From Ruminococcaceae bacterium FB2012 (lineage in GTDB: Bacteria; Bacillota; Clostridia; Oscillospirales; Ruminococcaceae): a DNA stretch of 64,000 bases. Position 1 is the stretch's first letter. Each line of letters opens with the position of its first letter. The DNA is taken from the NCBI GenBank assembly GCA_900104495.1, contig FMXS01000013.1, positions 46,590-110,589 on the forward strand, in the 5' to 3' direction. The notes below the pieces were generated by a model. That model did not search any database. It had not been told where the DNA came from and saw only the letters and a program-made list of their open reading frames with translations. Shown piece by piece: positions 1 through 9,588 of this stretch. A program made the position numbers and the translations under genes.

Positions 1-1569
1 GACGGCACGACCTTTGTGGTGCGGGATATTTTCTACAATGTCCCGGCGCGTCTGAAATTTCTGAAGCAGGACACTTCCGAAGGAAATAACGTTGCCAATC
101 TTGTGACAAAGCTGGCGCTGTCGCATCCCGAGATCTCTTTGAAGTTCATCCGCGACAACAAGCCGGAGCTTATCACGGCGGGGGACGGAAAACTTTATTC
201 TGTCATAAATTCCGTCTTCGGAAGAGAATTTGCGGCTTCGCTTATCCCCGTGGATTCCACCTGGAACAATATCAGGGTCAGCGGATATATCGTCAGACCT
301 CTATGGGGCAAGCCTAACAGAAAGTTTCAGAATTTCTTTGTCAACGGCAGATATGTCAAATCAAAGACCTGCTGCGGCGCCCTTGAAGAGGGATACAGAA
401 ATTCCATTATGACCGGAAAGTTCCCGGCCTGCGTGCTGAATATTGAAGCTGCTCCCGAAATAATTGATGTCAACGTGCATCCCACGAAGATAGAAGTGCG
501 GTTTTCCGACGATAAGCTGATCTACGAGGCCGTTTATTTTGCTGTAAAGGATTCGCTTCTCAAAGAGGACAAGCCGGTGGATATGACGCTTGAGAAAAAA
601 CGTCATTTCACTGATGAAGAGCTTTATAAACCTGCTCCCAAGCCCCAGGGCGAGCAGCTGAAATTCATTGCGGTGGAAACTCCTAAGGAACAGCCAGCGG
701 AACCTCCGAAGCCGAAGATCACCGCTCCGGTACTGTCAGAGAAGCTCCCGGAGAGAAATCCCGTCAAGCCTTCCGATATGGGCGGCGAGGATCTGTTTTT
801 GAAGTCCCTTAAACAGCCGCCCTCTCCGATGCCTGTATCTCCTGTGTCCGACGAAAGCTTTGAACAGGAGAAGGAAACTTCCGAGGATGTTGAGACGGTA
901 ACTCAAGAGATAGACGAGCAGATAGGTGAGTTCAAATATCTGTCAAATGCCAGTTTTGAGCGCCGGAGCGAGATCGTTGCGGACAGCTATAAGGAGCCTG
1001 TCAAACCTGTTGTCATCGGCGAGCTTTTCAAGACATATATTGTTGCCCAGGCAGGGGATGAAATGCTTCTGTTTGACAAGCACGCCTCCCACGAGCGGTA
1101 TATCTTTGAAAAAATCAAGGACAGAGCCAACGAGCTTGACACGCAGATGTTCCTTGAACCTATCCTGGTGATGCTTTCTTACGATGAATATGACGCCCTT
1201 GCTGCCAATGTTGAGGCGGTAAACAAGCTGGGCTTCTGCATAGAGCCGGACGTTGCTCCGAATGTTGCGGTGAAAGGCGTTCCGATCATTCTCGGAGACG
1301 AGAATCCTACGGACATCGTGACGATGCTTGCCAAGAATTTCATTGACTGCAAGCACAATCCGCAGCTGGAGATATTTGACGAGCTTTATCATTCCATAGC
1401 CTGCAAGGCCGCGATCAAGGCGAACGACAATTCGGATATCATCGAGCTGCAGGCGCTGGTCAACAACGTCTACGGAAACGACGAGATAAGATATTGTCCC
1501 CACGGACGGCCGATTATGATAAGGCTCAAAAAACGCGACCTTGAAAAGCAGTTCCGACGGATAATCTGA
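1..1569 (+). CDS. mutL: DNA mismatch repair protein MutL, 5'-truncated by the window edge
   Basis: The frame is open from base 1, so the true start lies outside the window; 522 residues are visible. The first visible residues GTTFVVRDIFYNVPARLKFL are the conserved MutL block that normally lies near residue 140, so the N-terminal ATPase motifs are missing only because of the window edge. A Pro/Glu-rich linker (about residues 205-310) joins the GHKL/transducer part to the dimerisation-endonuclease domain. The endonuclease metal-site motifs are present as DKHASHER (about residue 358), ACKAAIKAN and CPHGRP, so this is a nicking-type MutL as found in bacteria without MutH. It is followed 17 bp later by miaA, the usual mutL-miaA-hfq order. 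Confidence 0.96.
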   Translation, partial: DGTTFVVRDIFYNVPARLKFLKQDTSEGNNVANLVTKLALSHPEISLKFIRDNKPELITAGDGKLYSVINSVFGREFAASLIPVDSTWNNIRVSGYIVRPLWGKPNRKFQNFFVNGRYVKSKTCCGALEEGYRNSIMTGKFPACVLNIEAAPEIIDVNVHPTKIEVRFSDDKLIYEAVYFAVKDSLLKEDKPVDMTLEKKRHFTDEELYKPAPKPQGEQLKFIAVETPKEQPAEPPKPKITAPVLSEKLPERNPVKPSDMGGEDLFLKSLKQPPSPMPVSPVSDESFEQEKETSEDVETVTQEIDEQIGEFKYLSNASFERRSEIVADSYKEPVKPVVIGELFKTYIVAQAGDEMLLFDKHASHERYIFEKIKDRANELDTQMFLEPILVMLSYDEYDALAANVEAVNKLGFCIEPDVAPNVAVKGVPIILGDENPTDIVTMLAKNFIDCKHNPQLEIFDELYHSIACKAAIKANDNSDIIELQALVNNVYGNDEIRYCPHGRPIMIRLKKRDLEKQFRRII

Positions 1570-1586
1570 GAAACGGAGAGAACACT

Positions 1587-2546
1587 ATGGCTGAAAAGAT
1601 CCCGCTGCTGGTCGTCTGCGGACCGACTGCCTCCGGCAAGACCGGGCTTGCAGTCGAGCTTGCAAAGCTGTATAAAGGCGAAGTCGTTTCAGCAGATTCA
1701 ATGCAGATCTACAAGGGTCTTTCCGTTGCTACCGCCAAACCCACTTCCGAGGAAATGCAGGGGATCAAGCATCATCTGATAGATTTCCTTGAACCCGATG
1801 AACCCTTCAGCGTCGCCGATTATGTCCGCCTTGCAAGGCAATGCATCGACGATGTTGTTTCAAGAGGCAAGCTGCCTATACTCTGCGGCGGTACAGGACT
1901 GTATATCAGCTCGCTGGTCGATAATGTAAAGTTTGACGAATCCGTGGGCAATACTCAAAAGCGTGAGGAACTGCGGGCCTACGCCGAAGCCTTTGGCAAG
2001 CATTCCCTTTGGAAAAGGCTTTCCTCCGTTGACCCGGAGGCTGCGGCTGCGATACACGAGAACAATCTTAACCGTGTTATCAGAGCGCTTGAAGTCTATG
2101 ATGTAACGGGAAAGACCTTGACACAGTTGAAAAAGGAAAGCCGACTTGAAGCCTCTCCCTTTGACAGCTGTATTATAGGCATCGGCTTTGAGGACAGGCA
2201 GGCCCTCTATGACAGGATAGACAAGCGCGTCGATATGATGCTCGAAAACGGTCTTGTTGATGAAGTCCGCAGTTTTTACGGCAGATACAGTCCTTCAACG
2301 GCTTATCAAGCCATAGGATATAAGGAACTTATCCCTTATTTTGAAGGGGAGATCTCCCTTGATGAAGCTGTTGAAAAGATCAAGCTGGAGACCCGTCATT
2401 ACGCCAAACGTCAGCTGACCTGGTTCCGCCGTATGGAGGGCGTAGAGTGGGTCTATGCCGATAAATCCGAAAATTATAAAAATTTTCTGAATATTGTTCA
2501 AATAATAGTAGCCAAATCGGAAATTATGTGTTATAATATAAGGTGA
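1587..2546 (+). CDS. miaA: tRNA dimethylallyltransferase MiaA
   Basis: MiaA transfers a dimethylallyl group from DMAPP to the N6 of A37 in tRNAs that read UNN codons. The protein has 319 residues, the normal family length. The P-loop GPTASGKT is at residues 11-18, followed by the conserved SADSMQIYKGL block, the CGGTGLYI block and the C-terminal region TRHYAKRQLTWFRR that contacts tRNA. The start is supported by GGAGAG eight bases upstream. It lies 17 bp after mutL and about 40 bp before hfq, so mutL-miaA is probably one transcript, while hfq may also have its own promoter inside the end of miaA. Confidence 0.97.
   Translation: MAEKIPLLVVCGPTASGKTGLAVELAKLYKGEVVSADSMQIYKGLSVATAKPTSEEMQGIKHHLIDFLEPDEPFSVADYVRLARQCIDDVVSRGKLPILCGGTGLYISSLVDNVKFDESVGNTQKREELRAYAEAFGKHSLWKRLSSVDPEAAAAIHENNLNRVIRALEVYDVTGKTLTQLKKESRLEASPFDSCIIGIGFEDRQALYDRIDKRVDMMLENGLVDEVRSFYGRYSPSTAYQAIGYKELIPYFEGEISLDEAVEKIKLETRHYAKRQLTWFRRMEGVEWVYADKSENYKNFLNIVQIIVAKSEIMCYNIR
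2509..2537 (+). promoter_or_regulatory. Possible sigma-A promoter for hfq
   Basis: A perfect -10 TATAAT (2532-2537) lies 17 bp after a weak -35 TAGCCA (2509-2514), inside the last codons of miaA and about 50 bp before the hfq start. The -35 matches only four of six consensus bases, so this is tentative. Confidence 0.4.
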
Positions 2547-2589
2547 TTTATTATAACCGCTATGTGTAAGCTTAAAAGGAGTGGAAAAA

Positions 2590-2829
2590 ATGAATAAGAA
2601 TCTGAATTTACAGGATGTTTTTTTAAATCAGGCAAGAAAAGAAAAGATATCACTGACGGTATTCCTTGTAAACGGGTATCAGTTCAAGGGCATCGTTAAG
2701 GGATTTGACAGCTATATCGTTATCCTCGACTGCGAGGGAAAACAGAATGTGGTGTATAAGCATGCAATTTCCACTATCTCCCCCGTAAGGCCCATCAACA
2801 TCCTTGATGCCAGCAATCAGCAGGATTAA
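2590..2829 (+). CDS. hfq: RNA chaperone Hfq
   Basis: This 79-residue protein has the Sm-like fold: Sm1 motif with NGYQFKGIVKGFDSY and the highly conserved Sm2 motif YKHAIST. Hfq forms a hexamer that binds A-rich and U-rich RNA and assists small RNA/mRNA pairing. The ATG at 2590 is chosen because AAGGAG at 2576-2581 is then 8 bases away; the upstream in-frame GTG at 2581 lies within the ribosome binding site. The short acidic C-terminus ends in NQQD, as in other Gram-positive Hfqs that lack the long E. coli tail. It follows miaA, the usual location. Confidence 0.96.
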   Translation: MNKNLNLQDVFLNQARKEKISLTVFLVNGYQFKGIVKGFDSYIVILDCEGKQNVVYKHAISTISPVRPINILDASNQQD

Positions 2830-2843
2830 CAGAGGTCCGGCAG

Positions 2844-4061
2844 ATGAATACACTGACGACCAAAGCGCTGATCGTGCTGCTTTCGGTCCTTATCCTTCTG
2901 ACTGTCGGCAGCCAGATATATTACAGGCTGAATGACAGGCACAAGACTGAGGAAGCAGTGCTTTGCGATATTAACGAAAATATTCCCTTCAAGGGCGTGG
3001 TCGTTCGCAACGAGAAGATTATTGAGTCCGATGTGAGCGGAGTTTATGAATATCTCTACAGCAATGGTAGCAAGCTCTCGCCGGGGAGTATTATAGCAAA
3101 TGTTTATCCCGATGAGCAGACGCTTCTGAACAAGAGAAAGTCTGATGAATATAAGGCTAAGGCGGCGGCTCTCGAAAGTGCTCAGAATCCCGGGAACGCC
3201 GAGTATGTTCAGCCCGATACCCTTATGGGAAGGATAGATTCCGAATACAGAAAGCTCCTTTCGTCTTCTCTGACCGGGAACCGTGCCGCTTTTGACAGCT
3301 CCACCGATGAGCTTTTCCTGAAAATGAATATCTATAACGTCATTACGGGGAAATCGGTCAACTATTCGCGTGAGATCACCGACCTTAACAATAAGGCATC
3401 AAAGCTGGCTGTTGACGAAACTTCCGTTAAAACCGTGGATATTCAAGAATCGGGATACTTTGTATCTTACTGCGACGGTTATGAATCGAAGCTCAAACCG
3501 GATGAACTCGGTAATCTTTCCAGAAGCGATGTTGAAGCCGTTATTGACGGCAGAAACAGCGAGACTGTTCCCTCCGGGGCGATCGGAAAGATATTTGAGG
3601 ATTATTCGTGCAGTATTGTAGCTGTCCTGCCCGATGACAAGAGGATCGTGGAAGGCGACAGTCTGAAATTCAGACTCGGTAATACTGATAATGTCTACAA
3701 GGTGAGGATAGTTTCCGTCGGAAAACCCGATGATGAAGGCAAATGCGTTACCGTAATGAGCTGCAACAGGCTCGATTCGGATATAGCAAGTTCCCGGGTG
3801 CTGTCTCTTGAACTTATGTTTGACGATTATCACGGGATAAAAGTTCCCCGTGACGCTATCAGATTCAAGGACGATCAGAAGGGTGTATATGTTATCCTCG
3901 GCAATGAGGTAACGTTCAAAAAGATCGAGGTCATCTACGAAGGAAACGATTTTGTGGTTTCAAAGAATACTTCCGATTCGGAATACCTTCTGCTTTACGA
4001 TCAGATCTTACTGGAGGCGGTCTCAAATCAAGATGAATCAGCAAACGACAGTTCCGGATGA
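2844..4061 (+). CDS. HlyD-like membrane-anchored adaptor protein of the ylm/division cluster
   Basis: This 405-residue protein starts with one transmembrane segment (about residues 8-26, ALIVLLSVLILLTVGSQIYY) and is otherwise extracytoplasmic. A block at about residues 45-90 (GVVVRNEKII, then SGVYEYLYSNGSKLSPGSII) looks like a biotinyl-lipoyl half, and a matching beta-rich part follows at about 240-390, with a helical stretch between them, which is the layout of HlyD-type adaptors. No TolC-type partner is expected in a Gram-positive cell. It lies between hfq and yggS-sepF, and its last 29 bases overlap yggS. A role in envelope or division is only inferred from position. Confidence 0.75.
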   Translation: MNTLTTKALIVLLSVLILLTVGSQIYYRLNDRHKTEEAVLCDINENIPFKGVVVRNEKIIESDVSGVYEYLYSNGSKLSPGSIIANVYPDEQTLLNKRKSDEYKAKAAALESAQNPGNAEYVQPDTLMGRIDSEYRKLLSSSLTGNRAAFDSSTDELFLKMNIYNVITGKSVNYSREITDLNNKASKLAVDETSVKTVDIQESGYFVSYCDGYESKLKPDELGNLSRSDVEAVIDGRNSETVPSGAIGKIFEDYSCSIVAVLPDDKRIVEGDSLKFRLGNTDNVYKVRIVSVGKPDDEGKCVTVMSCNRLDSDIASSRVLSLELMFDDYHGIKVPRDAIRFKDDQKGVYVILGNEVTFKKIEVIYEGNDFVVSKNTSDSEYLLLYDQILLEAVSNQDESANDSSG

Positions 4062-4752
4062 GTTCCGGGAGATACTGGAAAATATCAAAGAGATCAGAGA
4101 CAATGTGGGCAACGCCGTGGCTAAATACAGATCGGCGGATGACATTGTCAAGATCATGGCGGTGACTAAGACTGTCCCGCCGGAAAAGATCAATTTTGCA
4201 ATTTCGCAGGGCATAACTTTGCTGGGCGAAAACAGAGTGCAGGAGTATCTTTCAAAGAAAGACAGTTATGACAGCTCGGCTGAGGTACATATTATCGGTC
4301 ATCTCCAAACGAACAAGGTCAAGTACATCATAAACGATGTTTCTATGATACAGTCCGTTGACAGCGTTAAACTGGCCGGCGAGATAAACAGACTGGCTGT
4401 CAAAAACAACAGGAAAATGGACGTCCTGCTTGAAGTGAACATCGGGGAGGAAGCAAGCAAAAGCGGCATTAATGCCGGCGGCGTGTTCGATCTCGCTCAG
4501 CAGATGCTTCCCTTTGAGAATATACGCATCCGCGGGCTGATGGCTATTCCGCCGATAGGCGCTGACGAAAAGATCTTTGCACATATGCGGGAACTGTATG
4601 AAAAGCTCAAAGAGCTGAAGCTCGCCAATGTTGAAGCCGATGTTCTGTCAATGGGAATGTCCGGGGACTATGAGCTGGCCGTGAAGCACGGCTCCACGCT
4701 CGTAAGAATAGGTACAAAGCTCTTCGGAGCCAGAAAATATATGGAGGGTTAA
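4033..4752 (+). CDS. yggS: YggS/PLPBP family pyridoxal-phosphate homeostasis protein
   Basis: The protein (239 residues) is the single-domain alanine-racemase-like PLP-binding protein. The PLP lysine is in IMAVTKTVPP near the N-terminus, followed by GENRVQEYLSK, the IGHLQTNKVKY block, and the C-terminal MGMSGDYELAVKHGSTLVRIG that closes the PLP phosphate site. It binds PLP but is not known to be catalytic and is thought to buffer intracellular PLP. The ATG at 4033 matches family N-termini; a GGAGG at 4013-4017 is a little far away (15 bases). It overlaps the upstream HlyD-like gene by 29 bases and is followed 3 bp later by sepF, as in many Gram-positive division clusters. Confidence 0.93.
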   Translation: MNQQTTVPDEFREILENIKEIRDNVGNAVAKYRSADDIVKIMAVTKTVPPEKINFAISQGITLLGENRVQEYLSKKDSYDSSAEVHIIGHLQTNKVKYIINDVSMIQSVDSVKLAGEINRLAVKNNRKMDVLLEVNIGEEASKSGINAGGVFDLAQQMLPFENIRIRGLMAIPPIGADEKIFAHMRELYEKLKELKLANVEADVLSMGMSGDYELAVKHGSTLVRIGTKLFGARKYMEG

Positions 4753-4755
4753 ACA

Positions 4756-5238
4756 ATGAGTGTTATCCAGGGGTTTAAAAACATTTTTATCGGTGATGAA
4801 GAAGATACTGAACAAGAGGAGGATTATCGTTCCGTGTACGAAGATACCAGAAGCAGCAGAAAAGCAGATGCTCCGAAGCCTGCACCTCAGCCTAAGCCGG
4901 AGCCGCAGCCCAGACCGACTTATTCCCGTCCTCAGCAGCAGTCCTCAGCTGATTACGACAGCTCGCTGAAGATCGTTCTTGCCAGACCCGAGAAGTATTC
5001 CGAGGTCACTGAGATCGGCAATGACATCAATTTGAAGAAGACTGTTCTTCTCAATCTTGAGAATGTCAAGAGCGACGACGCCAAGAGGATCCTTGATTTT
5101 ATTTCCGGCGTTGCTTATGCTAACAATGCAAAGATCAAGATGATGGCTCAGAAGACTTTCGCTATTATTCCGAGCAACGTTCAGTTCGTCGGTGACGATC
5201 TTATGAGCGAGCTTGAAAATAACGGCTACAGCTTCTGA
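4756..5238 (+). CDS. sepF: Cell division protein SepF
   Basis: SepF (160 residues) anchors FtsZ to the membrane and organises the division septum. Residues 1-13 form the amphipathic membrane-binding helix (SVIQGFKNIFIG). A disordered, acidic then Pro/Gln-rich linker follows to about residue 68. The globular C-terminal domain starts at IVLARPEKYSEV and continues through KKTVLLNLENV and ILDFISGVAYANNAKI. The stop codon overlaps the next start by one base (ATGA at 5238). The yggT gene that usually lies between sepF and ylmH in Bacillus is absent. Confidence 0.96.
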   Translation: MSVIQGFKNIFIGDEEDTEQEEDYRSVYEDTRSSRKADAPKPAPQPKPEPQPRPTYSRPQQQSSADYDSSLKIVLARPEKYSEVTEIGNDINLKKTVLLNLENVKSDDAKRILDFISGVAYANNAKIKMMAQKTFAIIPSNVQFVGDDLMSELENNGYSF

Positions 5239-6014
5239 TGAAAAACAGTCTGTCATTTCTGGGACAGCTTTCCGATGAAGATAAGCTGCTTGCAGGGAGA
5301 ATGACAGATAATGTCAGAGCTTGCGGGGAGAAATACGAGACCGTATTTACCTTTTTCCTCGATGAACATCAGCAGGCGCTCTGCAAAAAAGTGCTTGCAT
5401 CGGAGTGCTTTGACAATTATCTCTTCTGGGGCGGATATGAAGGTGCCCAGCGCTGTGTGCTGGGTATGTTTCCGCCGTATGATACTGTCAGCAAGGATAT
5501 GTTTCCCATAAAGGCTGTCGGGTTTTCTTTCAGAAAGAACGATACCCTCAGCCACAGGGACTTCCTTGGCTGCCTTATGTCTCTTGGCATTGAAAGAAAT
5601 ACCGTGGGCGATATCGTCGTTTCGGAAGGACAAGCAGTTGCCTTTGTTTACAAAACGGTCGCCCCCACGGTGCTGATGTCTGAGAAAGTGGGCAGAGTCG
5701 GCGTAAAAGCCTTTGAATTCACCGAGGAGATAACTGTCCACGAACCAAATTTTGTTTCTTTGAGCGGCACTGTCGCTTCTTTGAGGCTTGACAGTGTACT
5801 TAGTGTTGCTTTAAGGCTTTCGAGAGAAAAGTCTGCTTCACTGATAAGAAACGGCAGCGTTCAGGTGAATCATGTCGTTTCGCTGCTTGCAGATACCAAG
5901 CTCGTCCAGGACGATGTTTTATCTGTTAAAGGCTACGGAAAATTTGTCCTGACCGACGTAGGCTCTCTTACAAAGAAAAACAGGATACATATTATTGTAA
6001 ACAAATACATTTAG
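5238..6014 (+). CDS. ylmH: YlmH family S4-domain RNA-binding protein
   Basis: The 258-residue protein has an N-terminal YlmH domain with the conserved FWGGYEGAQR and later RDFLGCLMSLGIERNTVGDI blocks, and a C-terminal S4 RNA-binding domain (about residues 180-245) with LRLDSVLSVALRLSR. YlmH homologues bind the ribosome and act in rescue of stalled nascent-chain complexes, and the gene sits in the division cluster in most Firmicutes. Its ATG overlaps the sepF stop codon, so the two are translationally coupled. An AGGAGG at its very end serves divIVA. Confidence 0.92.
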   Translation: MKNSLSFLGQLSDEDKLLAGRMTDNVRACGEKYETVFTFFLDEHQQALCKKVLASECFDNYLFWGGYEGAQRCVLGMFPPYDTVSKDMFPIKAVGFSFRKNDTLSHRDFLGCLMSLGIERNTVGDIVVSEGQAVAFVYKTVAPTVLMSEKVGRVGVKAFEFTEEITVHEPNFVSLSGTVASLRLDSVLSVALRLSREKSASLIRNGSVQVNHVVSLLADTKLVQDDVLSVKGYGKFVLTDVGSLTKKNRIHIIVNKYI

Positions 6015-6026
6015 GAGGTCATATCA

Positions 6027-6779
6027 ATGATGACAGCATCGAATATCAAAGCCAGATCGTTTTCTGCCGTAAGAAACGGCTATGATCCGGCTGAGGTCAA
6101 GGATTTTCTTGACGAGATAGCCCAGGAATATGAGGCTGCTCTTAAATCAAAGGAAGAAAGCGATGAAAAAGTCAAGAAGCTGAATGAGGAGCTTGCCAAG
6201 TACCGTGAGGACGAGGAGGCTATCAAGAGCGCTCTCGTTCATTCTCAGAAGGAAGCAAGCAAAATCATTTCCGATGCCAAGTCGCAGGCAAGAGATATGA
6301 TCGAGTCCGCCAAGACGGAAGAGATCCGGCTCAGAGAGCAGAGCTCTACCGAGTGTGAGCGAATCACCAAGGAGTATCACGACAGATGCGCCGAGATGAT
6401 CAAGCAGGAGACAGAGAAGACCAAGCAGAAGATAGATGAGATCAACAAAGAATACAGAGCTGAAAAGGCACGCTATGACGAGCTCAAGCGAGAGGTCACT
6501 CTGTTCAAGGCCGAGCTTCTGCCCCTTTATCAGAAACAGCTTGCGCTTATCATGCAGCTCCCCGAGACCGAGCTTGAAGAAGAGGATACATCCGCTGCTG
6601 AGGAAGCCGCTGCTGCCGAGGCTAAGGCCGCCGAGGAGGCTGCCGCTCAGGCTGAGGCGGAAAGAAAGGCCGCCGAGGAAGCTGCCGAGAAGGAACACAT
6701 CGACAAGATACTTAACACAGGTTCCTTTGAGCCCGTTCTGCCCAAGGAGCAGGATCTTAAATTCGGCAAAAATAATTAA
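6027..6779 (+). CDS. divIVA: Cell division initiation / polar scaffold protein DivIVA
   Basis: The first about 60 residues form the DivIVA lipid-binding head with the conserved IKARSFSAVRNGYDPAEVKDFL pattern (the family has F.....GYD..EV..FL). A long coiled coil follows (about residues 35-180), then an Ala/Glu-rich charged tail with repeated AAEEAAA-type runs to about residue 225. DivIVA marks curved membrane at poles and septa. The total of 250 residues is longer than Bacillus DivIVA because of that tail. AGGAGG at 6013-6018 is 8 bases before the ATG. It is the last gene of the yggS-sepF-ylmH-divIVA group and lies 18 bp before ileS. Confidence 0.93.
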   Translation: MMTASNIKARSFSAVRNGYDPAEVKDFLDEIAQEYEAALKSKEESDEKVKKLNEELAKYREDEEAIKSALVHSQKEASKIISDAKSQARDMIESAKTEEIRLREQSSTECERITKEYHDRCAEMIKQETEKTKQKIDEINKEYRAEKARYDELKREVTLFKAELLPLYQKQLALIMQLPETELEEEDTSAAEEAAAAEAKAAEEAAAQAEAERKAAEEAAEKEHIDKILNTGSFEPVLPKEQDLKFGKNN

Positions 6780-6797
6780 TCGTTAGGAGCATGATCA

Positions 6798-9578
6798 ATG
6801 TCACAGGATTATAACAAGACACTTAATCTCCCTGTAACGGATTTCCCGATGAGAGGAAATCTGCCCAAAAGGGAGCCCGACGCTATAAAAAAGTGGGAAT
6901 CGGACAGACTCTACTATAAGATCATCGACAGAAACAAGAACAAGCCTACTTATATTCTCCACGACGGCCCTCCGTATGCCAACGGAGATATCCACCTCGG
7001 CACCGCGCTTAACAAGGTGCTGAAGGATATTATCGTCAAGTATAAGAATATGAGCGGTTTCTGCTCCAACTATGTTCCCGGCTGGGATACTCACGGTCTG
7101 CCTATCGAGCTCAAAGCTATGAAGAAGATCGGCGTCGAGAACGGTGCTATCCCTCCTGTTGAGCTTAGAAAGCATTGCAGAGAGTTTGCACTTTCTTTCG
7201 TTGATACACAGAGAGAGCAGTTCAAGCGTCTTGGTGTCCTCGGTGACTTTGACGATCCTTATCTGACCTTAAAGCCCGAATTTGAGGCAAGACAGGTCAA
7301 GGTCTTCGGCGAAATGGCCAAGAGGGGATATATCTACAAGGGCTTAAAGCCTGTATACTGGTGCCCCGAGTGCCAGACCGCCCTTGCCGAGGCTGAGATC
7401 GAGTACCAGGACGACCCCTGTACCTCTATCTTCGTTAAGTTCAAGGTGACAGAGGATAAGGGCCTCCTTGCACCTCTCGGTTTAGATAAGGATAATACCT
7501 ATTTTGTAATTTGGACAACTACCACCTGGACACTTCCGGGCAACGTTGCTATCTGCCTCGGCCCCGATTACGATTATACCGTTGTTAAGGCCGGCGGAGA
7601 GAATTATATCATGGCTGAGTATCTCGTTCCCGAGACCATGAGAAAGGCCGGCATCACAGAGTACGAAACTGTCGGACAGTTCACCGGCAAGGAGCTGGAA
7701 TTCTGCAAGGCTCAGCATCCCTTTATGGACAGGACATCCCTCGTTATTGTGGGTGACCATGTAACGCTTGAAAGCGGTACGGGCTGCGTTCATACCGCTC
7801 CCGGCTACGGCGTCGATGACTTTGAGGTCTGCAAGAAGTATGACCTGCCTATCGTTGTAGGCGTTGACGGCAAGGGCGTTCTGACCGAGGAATCCGGAAT
7901 GTTTGCGGGCATTCCCACAAACAAGGCTCACGATATTATCGCCAAGCATATGACCGAGACCGGAAATCTGCTGGCTACCGAAAAGATCGTCCACCAGTAT
8001 CCTCACTGCTGGAGATGCAAGTCGCCTATCCTGTTCAGAGCTACCGATCAGTGGTTCTGTTCGGTTAACGACTTCAAAGAGGAAGCCGTAAAGGCTATCG
8101 AGAACGTCAAGTGGATTCCTGCCTGGGGCGAGGAGCGCATCAAGGGCATGGTCCGTGACCGTTCCGACTGGTGTATTTCCCGTCAGAGGACCTGGGGCGT
8201 GCCTATCCCGATCATCTACTGCAAGGACTGCGGCAAGCCTATCGTGAACGAGACCACTATCGACGCTATCTCCGAGCTGTTCCGTAAGGAGGGCTCTGAT
8301 GCCTGGTACATCCGTGACCTTAAAGAATTCATCCCCGAGAGCGTTAAATGCGAATGCGGCTGCGGTGAGTTCGAGAAGGAAACGGATATCATGGATGTTT
8401 GGTTCGACAGCGGCTGCACCCATGCAGGCGTTGTTTCCGAAAGAGAGGACCTTTCTTTCCCCGCTGACCTCTATCTTGAAGGTGCCGACCAGTACAGAGG
8501 CTGGTTCCAGTCTTCGCTGCTGACATCCGTTGTTGTAAACGGCTGTGCTCCTTATAAGGCTGTCTGCACACACGGCTGGGTCGTTGACGGACAGGGCAGA
8601 ACGATGCATAAATCTCTCGGAAACGGTATTGATCCCAAGGATATCACCGACAAATACGGTGCCGATATCCTCAGACTTTGGGTCGCTTCCTCCGATTACC
8701 ATTCAGACATCAGAATTTCCAAGGATATTCTGGCTCAGCTTTCCGATTCTTATAAGAAGATCAGAAACACCGCAAGATTCATCCTCGGAAACCTTACAGA
8801 GTTTGATATCAACAAAGATGCCGTGGCTTACGACGATCTTATGGAGATCGACAAGTTGGCTCTTATCAAGCTGGACGAGCTTATCGATAAGGTAAACGCC
8901 GCTTATGAAGTATTTGATTATCATATCGTATTCCACGCTATCCATAATTTCTGCGTTATAGATATGTCAAACTATTATCTTGATGTTATCAAGGACAGGC
9001 TCTATTGCGAAAAGGCCGGCTCTCTTGAAAGAAGAGCGGCACAGACCACGATCTATAAGATACTTTCGGCTATCGCAAGGCTTGTTGCGCCCATCCTTTC
9101 CTTCACAGCCGACGAGATCTGGAGCTTTATGCCTCACGTTGAAGGCGAGGCTGCAGAGAGCATTTTCTTAAACGATATGCCCGAAAAGACCGGCTTGAAA
9201 GCTGACGAGAAGTTCACAGCCAAGTGGGGACTTATTTCAGCTATCAGAGAGGATGCCAAGAAGGCACTTGAACTGAAGAGAACCGACAAGGTCATCGGTG
9301 CTTCGCTGGAAGCATCCGTAACGATCTATTCCGATGAAATGGCCGATGCAATCAAGGCTGTTACCGCCGAGCTGAAGGATGCTCTGATCGTATCCGAGGT
9401 CAAGGTGGAAGCCGGCGCCGACAAGGGAGAGTTCAAGGGCGATATGCAGGGAGTTTCCTTCACCGTTAACAAGGCTGAGGGCGAAAAGTGCGAGAGGTGC
9501 TGGTCCTACGACAAGACCGTCGGACAGCATCCCGATCACCCGACACTCTGCGCAAGGTGCTGCAGAGCAGTAGAATAA
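6798..9578 (+). CDS. ileS: Isoleucyl-tRNA synthetase (type I)
   Basis: The enzyme charges tRNA-Ile with isoleucine. At 926 residues it has normal length for the bacterial type. The HIGH-class motif is seen as GPPYANGDIHLGTAL (about residue 55). The editing domain follows at about 195-390. The second ATP-binding motif reads TMHKSLGNGIDP instead of KMSKSLGN, so the catalytic lysine of KSLGN is kept but the first lysine is replaced. The C-terminal zinc finger CERCW...CARC is intact. No T-box leader fits in the 18-bp gap to divIVA, so control must come from further upstream or another mechanism. An intrinsic terminator follows at once. Confidence 0.98.
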   Translation: MSQDYNKTLNLPVTDFPMRGNLPKREPDAIKKWESDRLYYKIIDRNKNKPTYILHDGPPYANGDIHLGTALNKVLKDIIVKYKNMSGFCSNYVPGWDTHGLPIELKAMKKIGVENGAIPPVELRKHCREFALSFVDTQREQFKRLGVLGDFDDPYLTLKPEFEARQVKVFGEMAKRGYIYKGLKPVYWCPECQTALAEAEIEYQDDPCTSIFVKFKVTEDKGLLAPLGLDKDNTYFVIWTTTTWTLPGNVAICLGPDYDYTVVKAGGENYIMAEYLVPETMRKAGITEYETVGQFTGKELEFCKAQHPFMDRTSLVIVGDHVTLESGTGCVHTAPGYGVDDFEVCKKYDLPIVVGVDGKGVLTEESGMFAGIPTNKAHDIIAKHMTETGNLLATEKIVHQYPHCWRCKSPILFRATDQWFCSVNDFKEEAVKAIENVKWIPAWGEERIKGMVRDRSDWCISRQRTWGVPIPIIYCKDCGKPIVNETTIDAISELFRKEGSDAWYIRDLKEFIPESVKCECGCGEFEKETDIMDVWFDSGCTHAGVVSEREDLSFPADLYLEGADQYRGWFQSSLLTSVVVNGCAPYKAVCTHGWVVDGQGRTMHKSLGNGIDPKDITDKYGADILRLWVASSDYHSDIRISKDILAQLSDSYKKIRNTARFILGNLTEFDINKDAVAYDDLMEIDKLALIKLDELIDKVNAAYEVFDYHIVFHAIHNFCVIDMSNYYLDVIKDRLYCEKAGSLERRAAQTTIYKILSAIARLVAPILSFTADEIWSFMPHVEGEAAESIFLNDMPEKTGLKADEKFTAKWGLISAIREDAKKALELKRTDKVIGASLEASVTIYSDEMADAIKAVTAELKDALIVSEVKVEAGADKGEFKGDMQGVSFTVNKAEGEKCERCWSYDKTVGQHPDHPTLCARCCRAVE

Positions 9579-9588
9579 TCAAGTAGCC

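Noticed and set aside
6780..6797. T-box leader for ileS
   Set aside because: The gap is only 18 bp and divIVA coding sequence lies directly upstream.
7482..8702. 406-residue open frame on the minus strand inside ileS
   Set aside because: It is fully antisense to a well-conserved synthetase gene, has no ribosome binding site or recognisable domain, and follows from the codon use of ileS.
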